Below are positions 38,067 through 49,434 of a stretch of 64,000 nt of DNA, piece after piece. The notes below the pieces were generated by a model. It ran no database searches. It was not told where the DNA came from and saw nothing but the letters and a program-made list of their open reading frames with translations. Location: contig CM051461.1 of the NCBI GenBank assembly GCA_028095005.1, positions 166,860,610 through 166,924,609 on the forward strand, given 5' to 3'. Positions within the stretch are counted from its first letter, which is position 1. Each line of letters starts with the position of its first letter. The DNA is from Rhynchospora pubera (lineage: Eukaryota > Streptophyta > Magnoliopsida > Poales > Cyperaceae). The position numbers were made by a program, and so were the translations under genes.

Positions 38067-38632
38067 TAGAAGATGACCCGCATTGGCAGATATGTAGTTT
38101 TTTTATGCTCTTATATCCAAACGGATATACATCTTTCATGCAATTCTTTTTATAATAGTTCATGAGATCAAATAGATAAAAACCTCTAGAAGGAGGTAAG
38201 TCTTGGTTGCCAAATAGTTTTCATGTTCTTGTAAAATAGATGTACATCTTTCTTATGGTATTTTTTAAAATTCTTTGAATAAAACTTGCTTCTGTCTGTA
38301 TTATCAGAGACGCAAACACATCGCTTATGACATTCTAAATGTGAAACACATTTTGTTCCCATGCAATATAGTAAATTTGATATATATCCCTTAAAAGCTA
38401 TCAAATGTTACCAAGACTTTTATTTTTAGTTTAACCGGTATTTACTATTATTTTTCTTGCAAAAAGAACTAAAAACTTAATCACCAAAGATTGCTTTACC
38501 ATCCCAATGATCGATTTGTCTAAATTATTTTACATCACACTCGTTAATTTTTTTTATATATAGAATTATTTGCAATTTTTTAGATAATACATAATTATAT
38601 ATGCGAGTAATTGTCTTTACAACTCCACGTGT

Positions 38633-38640
<8 letters not shown>

Positions 38641-38671
<31 letters not shown>
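38641..38671. repeat. (TA)n microsatellite
   Basis: Perfect TA run of about 15 units. Confidence 0.95.
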
Positions 38672-38674
<3 letters not shown>

Positions 38675-38978
38675 AAATTGTGTACGATACGAATCTTATT
38701 GCAGTGTGGAGGTGTCGCCATCTACGCTCGGAATAATACAATATTTTAAGTAATCACAAAATATCATTTAAAATATTGGACGGTGATATTTTGTGATTTC
38801 TTATTGCAGTGCAAAGCATGTTTAAACTTTTTTTTTTAAGTACGCTTGTTTTTCTCAATATGAGAGACATATTCACACATGCGTACCCCTAGGCCCTATT
38901 ATAATATAAGGCGTACAGGAAGACATGTACTGTTGGAAAGTTGTATTGGCCCTATATTTTCAATCCGACTCTGTTGTT

Positions 38979-39150
38979 GCGCGACACAGCGTGTAGCGCA
39001 CTGCGAGCCGTCTGATCTTGATCGGACGGTTCACTTTTTACGGGCCTATCAATCTAGGTTACATGCACGGGGCTCTCTTGTCCATTGGATCTTAATCAGA
39101 CGGCCAGCGTACCGCGCGACACGCTATGTCGCGCGGCAGCGGATCTGAAT
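38979..39150. mobile_element. GC-rich inverted-repeat element
   Basis: GCGCGACACAGCGTG on the left and the near complement CACGCTATGTCGCGC on the right, each followed inward by a TCTGATC/GATCAGA-type block. The high CG content stands out in AT-rich surroundings. Likely a MITE of unknown family. Confidence 0.5.
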
Positions 39151-39470
39151 TTCTATATTTTTATAGAAGAGATGCACATCTTTCACGCAGATTTCATCGT
39201 GTACATTTTATATGTTGCGAATTCAAAGGGGTCGTTCTTTCTTAGTTTTTTTTTTTAAATTCTATTTTTTTTTCAAATGGTGTCAATGGTAGATCACTTG
39301 TTATTCGCTGCGATTCTTAACCGCTAATATTATATAATTTTTTATTTTTGAAATAAGAATTCAGGAAGACGTAGTCATTATGTGAAATACAAAATGACAT
39401 CAAAGCGACAGATGTTTTTAATTATGTGGATATTCAAAACCATAATGAATCGGGAACTCTTTGTATCTTA

Positions 39471-39618
39471 GGCTCCGTTTGGATGGTGTGGGAATAAGAG
39501 GAATAAATGAAGAAGTATTAGGAAGTGTGTAACTTTATGAAAAATTTGGATTGTTTATAATAAATTTGGGAGTAGGAAGAAGCTATTCCCTTATTCTTGC
39601 ATTCATCTAAACGAAGCC
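39471..39618. mobile_element. Tourist-like MITE with TTA target duplication
   Basis: GGCTCCGTTTGGATGG at the left end, TCTAAACGAAGCC at the right end, flanked by TTA on both sides. This is the target duplication of PIF/Harbinger transposons. The interior has GGAAGTGTGTAACTTTATGA and TTGGATTGTTTATAATAAAT. Confidence 0.85.
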
Positions 39619-39717
39619 TTAAAAGCTGTCTATATATCTTTTCATTCATTTGCTTTGTTGCCAATATGATAGATCCTAATTATTATGAACATCTAAGCTG
39701 TTGTTGTTTGGCTAGAT

Positions 39718-40235
39718 CAGAGGTGGAGCTATATTGAGCAATTGGAATGAGATCCTCTGGATTGCAGTCCACCGGATTCTCTGGACATTTTTAATCTGTG
39801 CTCATCTGATCAATAATAAATGTCTCGTGATTAATATCAGATTGATAAATTTGAAAAAATCTAACTGTTGAGAATAAATCGGACGGTCCAGATCCGGATC
39901 CTTGAGCAAGTAGGGTCAATTGACCCCACATTGTCCTTTGTTTAAAAAAAAGAATATTGTGTATAAAAAGTATACCTATCACATGAACTTTTGTATGGAT
40001 ACACTGAATTGAACCGCATAGATGATTATATGATATTTATTGTTTTGAACCTCATTTATTAATTATTACTAATTATTTAATTTGATATGATAATATTAAT
40101 ATTATAATTTTTTTAGAAGAATAGACACTACTAATTAGATTAATATCATAAACTTTTTTTTTGAAATTTTGACAGTGGCTGTCAAAACGGATTAATATCA
40201 TAAACTCGTAAGAAAAATTTCTAGCTCCGCCACTG
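39718..40235. mobile_element. Non-autonomous hAT element
   Basis: The left end CAGAGGTGGAGCTA pairs with the complement of the right end CAGTGGCGGAGCTAG, the terminal repeat of a common plant hAT group. The flanks GGCTAGAT and AGCTAGAC match at 6 of 8 positions, an aged 8-bp target duplication. No transposase. A small retroposon-like insert lies inside at 40155-40189. Confidence 0.65.
40138..40206 (-). mobile_element. 35-bp insert with 17-bp direct repeats and a hairpin
   Basis: Perfect direct repeats GATTAATATCATAAACT (40138-40154 and 40190-40206) enclose an insert. Read on the minus strand, it contains the perfect hairpin TTTTGACAG CCA CTGTCAAAA and ends in poly(A). The structure resembles a reverse-transcribed fragment. 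Confidence 0.55.
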
Positions 40236-40260
40236 AGCTAGACGGCTAGATCAAAACAGC

Positions 40261-41379
40261 CATGGACGGATTTACATTCAATAAAGGGGTGTCAATGTCA
40301 CCCCTTTTTTTTGTAAATACTATTACTAATATTAATATTCAGAGTAATAAAATGCAACTTTGTTAGACGCACCATATGTGTGAACCCCAAAAATATTTAG
40401 ATAGTTTTTCATTGTTGAACCCCATGCCTAATTTATAGTGTCGATTTTTGTGAATTTTTTTTTTTGGAAAGGTCGCCAATTTATATTTGCAAAGTGTTAC
40501 CATAATAAAAAAAAGGCAGCAATATCCAGTGTTGCCTTAGTTACATCATAAGCCAGCCTGTGCAATTAGCGAAATCACATCATGCAAATAAAAAAAAATT
40601 TTAAAAAAAAAAGAAAAAAAGGTTATCCAGTGATTTGCCAATGCCCCTTTTCGCTTTGAGCCTTTCTTCAATTTTACTTTACTGAAACCAATCGAGCGAC
40701 TCTCCTCTTTGCTACTTGCGAGATCAGATAGAGAAAAAAAATATATTCATCCGGACTTTTGCTCCTTCCTCTAATTCTATTTTTACAAGAAAAATAGAGA
40801 ACAAGGTACTACTTTTCAAATTTTGCCCTTTTTTTTAATGAAATCGATTATTATTTTCTGATTATAACATATTAAAAGTCCAGTTTGAAAATTAAATTGT
40901 TGTTTGAAACAAGCCCAGAACATATCCAATTTTAATTTGTATTGTTTTATTTTAGTGGTAATTGACGAAAACAGTGTAAAGTTATTTGGTATCATATAAT
41001 CATATTTATCAAACAATGCAATAATTGTATTTTTTAATTCTAAATGCTTAAGGGCAATTTTTCTCTTAATGTTTTTCTATTAGATCGAATATGGAGAAAT
41101 TTTTAAAAAGACGACAACCTCAAGATGATACTTCAACCTCTCAAGTCCCTAAACGGGTTCAAGTTAACCCAAAAAACTATCCAATTGATCCTGCAAAACT
41201 ATCCAATTGATCCCTCAAGTCCCTCAAGATTTTGTCTAATTATTATTATTAAAAACTGAATTTTTGAAGTAATAATGTATGATGAAGATACGGAATTCAA
41301 TTTCATCTTAATTTAATACGATAATTTAAATATGATTTATTTAGTGAATCCCCTTATGAAATTTTCTAGCTCCGTCCTG
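40261..41379 (+). mobile_element. hAT element with perfect 8-bp target duplication and transposase remnant
   Basis: Flanked by AAAACAGC at 40253-40260 and 41380-41387. Ends CATGGACGGA and (complement) CAGGACGGAGCTAG. Inside, from the ATG at 41091, an open frame reads MEKFLKRRQPQDDTSTSQVP and stops after about 40 codons. This is the typical start of the TTF-zinc-finger/ZMYM1-like hAT transposases of plants, as I recall them. The rest of the transposase is gone, so the element is an internal-deletion derivative needing help in trans. The clean target duplication suggests a fairly recent insertion. Confidence 0.85.
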
Positions 41380-41589
41380 AAAACAGCTAGATGTGTTTCT
41401 TTTCCCCTCCTTTTGGTTTCACTTAATTTATTATCATCCTCCCTAATGTTACTCGTTATGCTCGAATAAAAGCTAGGAGCCTAGGGGCTTGACCTCTCTT
41501 TCATAATTTTCAAGCTATAAGTAATTAAATTGAAGACAAATATTAGAAAATTTTTTTCTCACCAGGAAATTGTCGAAAAATAATATAAA

Positions 41590-41757
41590 ATTCCCTTTGG
41601 ATTGAAGTAGGAATTTGGAGAATTTCCAATTCCTAGACATAAATTTATTATAAACAATCCAAACTCTTCACAAAGTTACACACTTCTCAATAAATTTATG
41701 CCTAGGAATAGGAAATTCTCCAAATTTCTCAAATTCCTAAGCGATCCAAACGATCCC
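41590..41757. mobile_element. Tourist-like MITE
   Basis: CCCTTTGGATTGAAGTAGGA at the left and GCGATCCAAACGATCCC at the right, with the family interior ATAAATTTATTATAAACAAT and TTCACAAAGTTACACACTTC. Ends are somewhat decayed. Confidence 0.65.
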
Positions 41758-42179
41758 ATAGAGGACAAGTTCCTATTAGAAATATACAGTGTATCATACT
41801 ATCTTATTCTCAAGTTATTTCCATACGAGAAAGAGAAAAAAAGTAACCTTTTAGAACTATAGTCTTTTGTAATTCAAAGTACCGACCAAAATAACTGGAA
41901 TAATATATGCTCACATCAAATATCAAATATTATAAAACATTCAATTCCAAGCTGAAAAAACACTGTTCATTTACATTCAATCCCATCCGTCTGATTTTTT
42001 TATCCGTGCGATGGATTTCATCCTATACGTTCGGCTCCACTGACCCAATTTGTTTCAGATTTTTTATCTTTGCAACTTCGTATCCAGCATGTTGCTCTTC
42101 CCTGCTGCGTTTCTGTGTGGAGACAACAGACAGATGCACGAACGAGTACACGAAAAAAGGGTGCCCACTTCCTTTCTGA

Positions 42180-43557
42180 TAGGTTCCTTCTCTCTCTCTC
42201 TCTCGATTCTTCGAAGAGCGATCCATTACTAGCACAAAGAGGGCGCAGCTCCCGAGACGACACTGAGGAATCACTGCACCGTGTTTTGGAGGCCTCCGGC
42301 CTCCATCGTCGATGTCGAGGGTACAGCCTTTTAGATCGTGTCTTACTCTTCCGATTGAGCTCCATTTATGGTCTGCTTGGCTCTCTGCTTCTCCGTCTTT
42401 CTTCGAGGAAGTGACTCCTGATTGTTTGGGAGGGAGGTGCCGGCGGGGTTGGAGGCAACGCTGCAAACCGATCCACAGACCGGCCTTTGGAGATGGTGAA
42501 AACTAGGAAGGCAAAAAATGACCTTCATATATCAGTTTTTTCCTCTTCTTTTATATTGTTCTTTATTTTCGCTCTTGCTTTTCTCCTACAGTTGCTTGGT
42601 TATTGCCTTTTCTTCTCTTCGAAGGTTTTCCGTCTGAGGATCCCCTGGACAGTTCTAAAGCTTGGTGGCCTGCGTAAGACAGCTATGCACTCTTATTCTC
42701 TCTTCCTAATTTTATTTCTATCCTAATTTTATTTCTATTTTACTCTGTGCACCAATTTTGTTCTCTTTTTTTCGGTTCAGTTCAGAGGTTTTTCTTTCAC
42801 TTACAGAAGTATTAGGTGCTTAATTGCTCTCATAAGTATTTGATCAATATTTACAGGCATAATTATTTGGTAATGTTTTCCTCGAGCCCTTCAATTTGGT
42901 ACTGATTTTTTCTTGGTCTTAGTGTCTTTCAGCTCAATTCTTTACAGCAGAAAGCAATAGACTTATCATTGATTTCATTATGTTTGTGTTGTTTGTGGAA
43001 GAGTAATTCTACTAAGATTTTTTTCCCCTTTTATATCTTTCCTCTTGCAAGATTGAATTTCAGAATAGGTAGGAACTCACATTGAAATTATGTGATGGAA
43101 TCACATAGAAATGACTGAAATATAGTAGATTAAAGGTTCGTATTTCATTCGCTTAATATGCTCAGTCAAAGGATAGAACAGACATTTTTTGAAAATATCT
43201 CAAAAATGTAGCTGAGATGGCTGATCATTTTCACTGATAGAAGAGACTATATTTCATAATAGAAATATATACTAAACACAATAAATGATCATCTACCAGT
43301 GGTGAACATGCTTTAATTTCTGAAAAAGAGGGGGTTAAGGGTGTTGGTGGCAATTCTGGAGAATGCCCGTAACTGTTTCTTGGAACCGAAATATATTATA
43401 TACTACTGTACAGGCACACAACTGACTGGCTCAGAATCAAATCTTTCCTGAACTGAAATTGCAAAAAGCTGGCATGTCTTGGTTGCCATTATAGTATAGG
43501 CCCAATTTCTAGGGTGTGCCCCTATTAACCATTTATTTTGTTAATTTTTAAATGTAG
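42180..43557 (+). other. Possible old 5' region of the nuclease relic
   Basis: A CT-repeat (42187-42205) and GC-richer DNA to 42500 resemble a gene leader. No exon matching the N-terminal half of the downstream nuclease family was found. A short frame starting MVKTRKAKNDL at 42493 cannot be assigned. Confidence 0.3.
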
Positions 43558-44586
43558 ATCTGTTGACTGCTGTGCATAGAGACCTTCAAGGTTGTAAACT
43601 ACAAAAACCTGCATTTCAATGATTTTGGGGACAGAGTGGCACAACTCTTACATGTGGAATCAGTGGTACCATTCTGGCCGTACCGAAACAACAATAGCAG
43701 CAATTTGAAGCAACAGATGCTTATTTTGAATACTCATCTGTTCTTTCCCCATGATTACAGCCTCTGTATTATTTGCCTTAGGCAATGTACTGACAGTGAT
43801 GCTGATGCCCACAAGGTAATTAATAAATATAAATTCCTCAAAAGAGTAATATTTCCTTATCAATGGCTATTAGCTTCTCATCAATCAAAAATTTCTCTCA
43901 GCAGCAGAGTATCTAGAATTACTTTCAATCGCTTTTAACAAAAGTTCATTTCTGATGTTGAGTTGTTGACCTATATTGTTTATAATTATGTTATCGTGGC
44001 TGTACAAAACAGTGGGTGAGCCATAGAAACCATAGAGGGAGCATATGTGGGGTTGACTTTATATGGCTTCTGAATCCAAACAAGCATCGAAAACCTCTCA
44101 AATCCAGTTGGAATCATGCTGTCTTTGCTATGATCAAGGTTTGACTTCTTCACCTCCTTTTACTTTTCTTTACATTTTTTTTGTGCAAATTTTGATTCTA
44201 ATATCATGTCTATGCACCGATTGATCTCTTTCTTTGTACTGATATTTTAGTACCTTCTACAAGGAGAATTACTTTCAGCAGAGGATGCATTCGCATATCT
44301 CAAGGCTAATGACTCTGCTGATTTTGTCACATTTTCTGGCTTTTGTCAAGCCCTCGGCCAGGTAAACTTGCTCCTCAATCTCTCAATTTTTTTTTTCTTT
44401 TTGTTCATTTATAGAAATTGTTGTTTTGTTTTAAAAAAAAAGAAAATAATACTTATAAATATTATTGTGCATGAATGTACAGCTGGGATTGAGTGTTCCA
44501 TATGGGCTTGCTTCAGAAGAAATGCAGGATTTGTGGGCCGAGATTGACATAGACTCCAATGGCGCCATGGTTTTAATAGATTTTAG
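43558..44586 (+). pseudogene. Calcium-binding endonuclease/exonuclease/phosphatase relic
   Basis: Four exon remnants: 43558-43815 (LLTAVHRD, then NDFGDRVAQLLHVESVVPF, LNTHLFFPHDYS), 44013-44138 (WVSHRNHRGSICGVDFIWLL), 44251-44361 (YLLQGELLSAEDAFAYLKAN) and 44483-44586 (LGLSVPYGLASEEMQDLWAE, EF-hand-like DIDSNGAMVLID). They match the C-terminal half of plant proteins joining an EEP nuclease/phosphatase domain to an EF-hand (At5g54130 type, from memory). Damage: the N-terminal half is absent. Two bases are lost after GAC at 43581-43583. In the first exon LRQ runs straight into CTDSDADAHK, skipping about 50-60 residues that in relatives hold the catalytic GDWN motif. The reading ends in TGA right after the EF-hand. 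Splice signals of the last three exons remain good. Confidence 0.82.
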
Positions 44587-44590
44587 GTGA

Positions 44591-45920
44591 AGCCGATAAA
44601 ATCTATGGATCTTTTTGTTCTTTACTTTGTTTTTACTCTGAAGAGTAACTTTACCTCCTTATTCCATACTTGCGATTGAAATACTTTTACGCCATAAAAT
44701 TAATGGGAGCACCACTTTTAAAAGTGCAGTTTTTGTATCTGACCATTTGTTTGGATAGCCATGTGCTTTGTGTTAGGTTAAGCAATGCCAAAATGATGAT
44801 GAATGGGTCCGTGACCATTTGTATATGGTTATTATCACTAATATTATCAGCGCCAGCATTCAATCAGGCCATTTACATGTATTTTATATTTATCAAAACT
44901 GATCTACATTTTTTCAATGGGCACATCTGTAGTAAATGGAGGGTATGATAAATATAGTTTCTGTTATGAATTTGAGGAAATTTGCTTATTTAGTATCCTT
45001 TAAATTAGATATTGATACTGAGACAAGCTTTCATAGTATACCAATCCAACGATTGTGAACAAGAAAAAAAAAAAAATCCAAACGTCCTTGGTTTGACTAT
45101 TGGTTGCTTAGGCTTAGATTTCACAAGACTGATTTCTCTTTAATTATTCAACTATGCCCTAGAATACAAAAGAAAATTATTGTTTTTAGGCTATTTTATT
45201 TGTTAATACAAACATCTTTTTTCTTTAGTTTTTCTTTATTTTTGTATTTGTAAACTTAGCATGATTTACTTTTGTTCTTTGTAAAATTTAGGTCCACAAA
45301 GTGCGTTCAGAAGAATAATTGAAGTAGAAATGTGATTTTTTTTTTCGTTGTTCCTCCCAATTTACAATTTTCGAATAGAGTTATTTTATAATATTTTGTA
45401 TTGATTGGTATTTGATTTTTTTTTTGTCATATAAAAGCTCTTCGATTAAGTAGAAATAATGTATTAGTTATCCAATTGTATACACTTGCTGTTGTAATTC
45501 AATTTGCAGGGAAGAATACTGTATGCCTATTATATTGTTTAGAGATTTGCCATTCAATATTGAAAACTCATATTGTTTCCTTATTATGTTCTTCCTAGAC
45601 AACTACGCATTGATATTATTAATTAACACAATAATATTTATAGACATTTAAAAATAGTATTATAAATTTATAATTAGTATATATATATCCCAATAAAAGA
45701 GTGAAGAATTACATGACCGATTTAACCATTTATCGAATCCAAACCTCTTCCTATTTGAGATTCTCCTTTTTGTCGTGTCATTTTTTGCTCTCTATACGGT
45801 AAAAAAAAGCTGTTAATAGTTAAGGTCATGATTATAAATTTATAATTAACATTTTGGTTGAACAAAAGTTCATATTGTATTTAAGCTGTCGTTATTAATT
45901 GAAACATACTAATGTTGATC
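44591..45920. other. Spacer, no gene seen
   Basis: AT-rich DNA. No continuation of the nuclease relic was found. The right end belongs to the Helitron-like element ending at 45952. Confidence 0.45.
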
Positions 45921-45923
45921 ATT

Positions 45924-45952
45924 CATCGCGCGAAGCGCGATGCATTCACTAG
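45924..45952 (+). mobile_element. Helitron-like 3' terminus, plus strand
   Basis: A perfect hairpin, CATCGCGC GAA GCGCGATG (45924-45942), is followed by CATTCACTAG and then T. A short CG-rich hairpin a few bases before CTAR|T is the Helitron 3' signature. The element would lie to the left; its 5' TC end was not identified. Confidence 0.6.
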
Positions 45953-47156
45953 TTGTTCTAATTTACCATTGGACCTTGCACCATTGTGTATAAGTCATGC
46001 TCATGCCATATTCCAACGGAGCTTTCAATTTGTCAATTGTTTGATATGCATTGATTTCGACATGCTAAGCATCTCTTTTCTTGGTTTCTTCCTTTCGTCC
46101 GTGGTTACCAATTATATTAGTTTTTTTTTCCTTAGGGAAAAATATAAATTGGGGAGCACCTAGTTGCATTTCAGATTAACCAAGTACCTCCGTGCATTCT
46201 GTAAACAATTAAAAAGTATCTCCTCAAGTTCAATCTTGTATATTGGAAAACTTGAAAATGCAGCTGTTAACAGTTTTAACAGTTAAAGGTTCAATTTTGC
46301 ATTCTATAAACGGTTAAACGTATTTCCTTGAGTTCAATTTTGCATTCTATAAACAATTTGATAATGTTGACTTATCCACTCTTTTAACGAAAATTTCATG
46401 CTTTTTTTTTTGCGAAATAATACTGATGAGTCAATTGAAGGGGCAAAAATTGATACCGCGCGCACATGTATGACTAGCAATGTTTTCTAATTGCACAGTT
46501 TCTTTTTGTCTGAGATTTTAGTTTTTAGCATTTATGTAAAATTAATTAGGTTGATAGTTCTGTAGTTCATTGTGTCTTGTGGATATATAAGTTTGGTTCG
46601 ATATGATAGGTTACAATATAACAATGTTTATTCTTCGCGGGTTTAACTCGGATCATTCATGAATATTTAAATTTAGATTAAATTGAAAGGCTTGCTCTCA
46701 AATATCATAAAAAATAATATTAATTTTGAAATTAAATTTAATTAATTAACATTGATTTTATGCTAGTTAAATACTGAATTAATTCTAATATCACGGGATG
46801 CTTTTGAAGTTTTAAAGTGTTTCCTTCAATGGAACTACATAAATGCGTTTCAGACTCTCGTGCAAATGTAAATGGGTGTTGTATTTAATTTTTTCTTTCT
46901 CACACTACTGTGAAGATGAGCTGTTATGTAGTCGAGTTCCACTAAATTGTTAATGCAGAAGATTTCGTCTTTTCCGGAAAATTAGAGACTCCAAGTCTAT
47001 AGACCCAATATACACTTTTGTTCCTAAATACTTTTTACAAACAATGATGGAAAGCCCCACATCAGTGATGTGCATGTATTCTTCAATATTCTTTCTTGGC
47101 CCAGCTTCTTTCTCGCAATTGATTGCTGACTTCACTTTCTTTGAAAAATATACTCA
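45953..47156. other. Spacer between two facing Helitron ends
   Basis: AT-rich, with a local repeat around 46190-46365 in which GCATTCT(A/G)TAAAC occurs three times. No gene seen. Confidence 0.45.
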
Positions 47157-47189
47157 CTAGTGGGGATCTCGCGCGTTGCGCGATCTATT
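47156..47189 (-). mobile_element. Helitron-like 3' terminus, minus strand
   Basis: On the minus strand the hairpin GATCGCGC AAC GCGCGAGATC is followed by CCCACTAG and T. This mirrors the terminus at 45952 with a different hairpin sequence. The element would extend to the right; its other end was not found. Confidence 0.55.
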
Positions 47190-48371
47190 ATTTATTTATT
47201 TTTTTATTTTTGTACATTTTATCCATTTGAGTGATCATATCAATTAGTTGCGTTGTGCTATAATTTTTAACATGATATATATGTAATAGCACATAATCCC
47301 TTAAGAATAAACTTAATTTCAAACAAAATAGAATAATTAATTATTTTTTTGCAAAATAGCATGTGTATAATATTTGAAAGCCTATAATAATATGTGCGAC
47401 AATTTTATTTTTATTGATTGTGTATCCTATATAATTTTTAAAATTTTCTCTTACAAAGGCACATTAAATAAAATACAATAATTGTTGTAAGTATCATAGA
47501 CATACGTTTAAAAATATTAAGTGATAATAATATTTCACTTAGGCCAACCGCCAACGTGGGTGAGTGAGTGAAGCACCCCCAAATATTTTCTTAAAATATT
47601 TTCTTACTATAGAATCCCCAAGGCTCAAATCACTACCCATGTGCATGGTAAAAATAGATTGAAAATTCATAAAAAAAAATTCAAAAGTTTGTACATACCT
47701 AATACCCATGTGAGTGCGGTCAGTGAAAGACGCGGCAACAGAGACACGCGGCACGCAGAGAAAGGTGCAACAGAATTATACATCAGATCCTCTATGACCA
47801 TCATAATTTATGTGCTCTTGAATACGCAGGCACACACTGAACATCAGCAACAATCCATCCGGTCCATAACACTATACGGAGAACTGTTTGCCAACCGTTC
47901 TTCCGGATCCGGATTCATTTCTCCAAATTTATATATGTTATGATATGATTATGATTATGATTGGCATTGAATATGATAATTGAATTTGATTTTTTAAGTT
48001 CTGATATTGTTTTATTATACCGGGTTAGGTGTACAATAGAATTATGATTAATATATATTCAAATATATCCTTGGTGTACAATGAGGAAATTTCAGGTTTT
48101 TGTGTTGATAATAGCACATTAATATAACAATATTGTAAATTTGATTTTCCATGCTGCTAAGTTTAAAATAATCCGGATTAGAAAGATGCTTTTAGATAAT
48201 TGTTACAATATTCAAAATTAAATTGAATATTACGTATTAGTTATAAAAAAAATAAATTTGAAATTAATGGCACAAGTAAGTTCAACAAAGTTGTACAGCA
48301 GATTTTAACGTATGCGGACAATTAATCTAGTAAATAACTTGAATTTGGCGATAGAATATAGCCTTCACAAA
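47190..48371. other. Spacer, no gene seen
   Basis: AT-rich DNA, possibly the body of the minus-strand Helitron-like element. No coding sequence supported. Confidence 0.4.
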
Positions 48372-48560
48372 GGCTTCGTTTGGATGGCTTCTTCCCGGAA
48401 TAAGGAATAAGGAATAACCACTTTTTACCAATAAATTTATTTCTAACCATCCAAACTCTTCACAAAAGTTACACACTTACCAATAAATTTACCCCTTCCC
48501 AATAAATTTCTTCCCTTCTTCCTTCTTCCTACCTTATTCCCACACCATCCAAACGGAGCC
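48372..48560. mobile_element. Tourist-like MITE
   Basis: GGCTTCGTTTGGATGG at the left, CCATCCAAACGGAGCC at the right, flanked by AAA on both sides. The interior shares CAATAAATTT and AGTTACACACTTACCAA with the family. Confidence 0.8.
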
Positions 48561-49123
48561 AAAGTTCTTTTTTTTTGTGAAGGTTGCGGAATAGCCTTCA
48601 CAAAGTTAACGATTACAAACTTAAAACAAAAATTTTCAGGCTAGTTTTATAATATTTAGAGCAATCAAAACATAAATATACAAATTATTAACTGTTACAA
48701 TTAATTTTTTATCCATTTATTTCGTGGACTTAGGAAAAGAAAAAACCAAGATCAAATAATTTAACTCGTTGCTTGAAATTTCTCGTGAAGGCAGAAAAAA
48801 TTATGTCTAATCGGGCATCCAATTTAATGAAGGAGATAAATTACCCACTCCTGAGCAACTAACCCTTCTCACTCCTTTGGTACCAACCTGACAACCTGAA
48901 CCAATTTTCTAGGTGGATTTAACAAAGCGCAGCTCGAAAACAACATATTATGTCTATTTGCTTTCAGTAATAAGCTAAAACAAATGTCAAATAGATTCCT
49001 AAGTTAAACAAACTATACCATATTAAAGACTATCAAAAGCAGCACTGGCTGGTATTGAAACCAGACCCTCTTTTTTTGCATGTAAAACCCTAGAAAAAGG
49101 GAAAATTTAAAATTATTTTTGTA

Positions 49124-49430
49124 GGCTCTGTTTGCATTTCATTTGGGAAGAAAGAAATAAGAGAATAAATTTATTATAAACAATCCAAACTCTTCATGGG
49201 GCCGTTTGGATGTTGTAGGATTTTGAGAAATTTGGGAAATTTGCAATTCCTAGGAATAAATTTATTGGGAAGTGTGTAACTTTGTGAAGAGTTTGGATTG
49301 TTTATAATAAATTAAATTCCGGAATTTGCTATCGGGTTCATCCAAATGGCTCCCATAAAATTACACATTTTCCAATACTTCTTCTCACTTCTTCCCTTCT
49401 TCTTTTCTTCCCATACCTTATCCAAACGCC
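49124..49430. mobile_element. Tourist-like MITE carrying a second one inside
   Basis: The outer element runs from GGCTCTGTTTGC to TATCCAAACGCC, flanked by GTA on both sides. It is interrupted at about 49198-49354 by a second element (GGGGCCGTTTGGATG ... CATCCAAATGGCTCCC) with the same kind of ends. Joining the outer pieces restores the family interior, which proves the order of insertion. Confidence 0.8.
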
Positions 49431-49434
49431 GTAA

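Noticed and set aside
42023..42466. 147- and 115-codon minus-strand frames in GC-richer DNA
   Set aside because: No conserved motif; they lie opposite a CT-rich leader-like region and overlap each other in different frames.
47641..47943. 100-codon plus-strand frame
   Set aside because: No domain, splice context or codon pattern supporting it.
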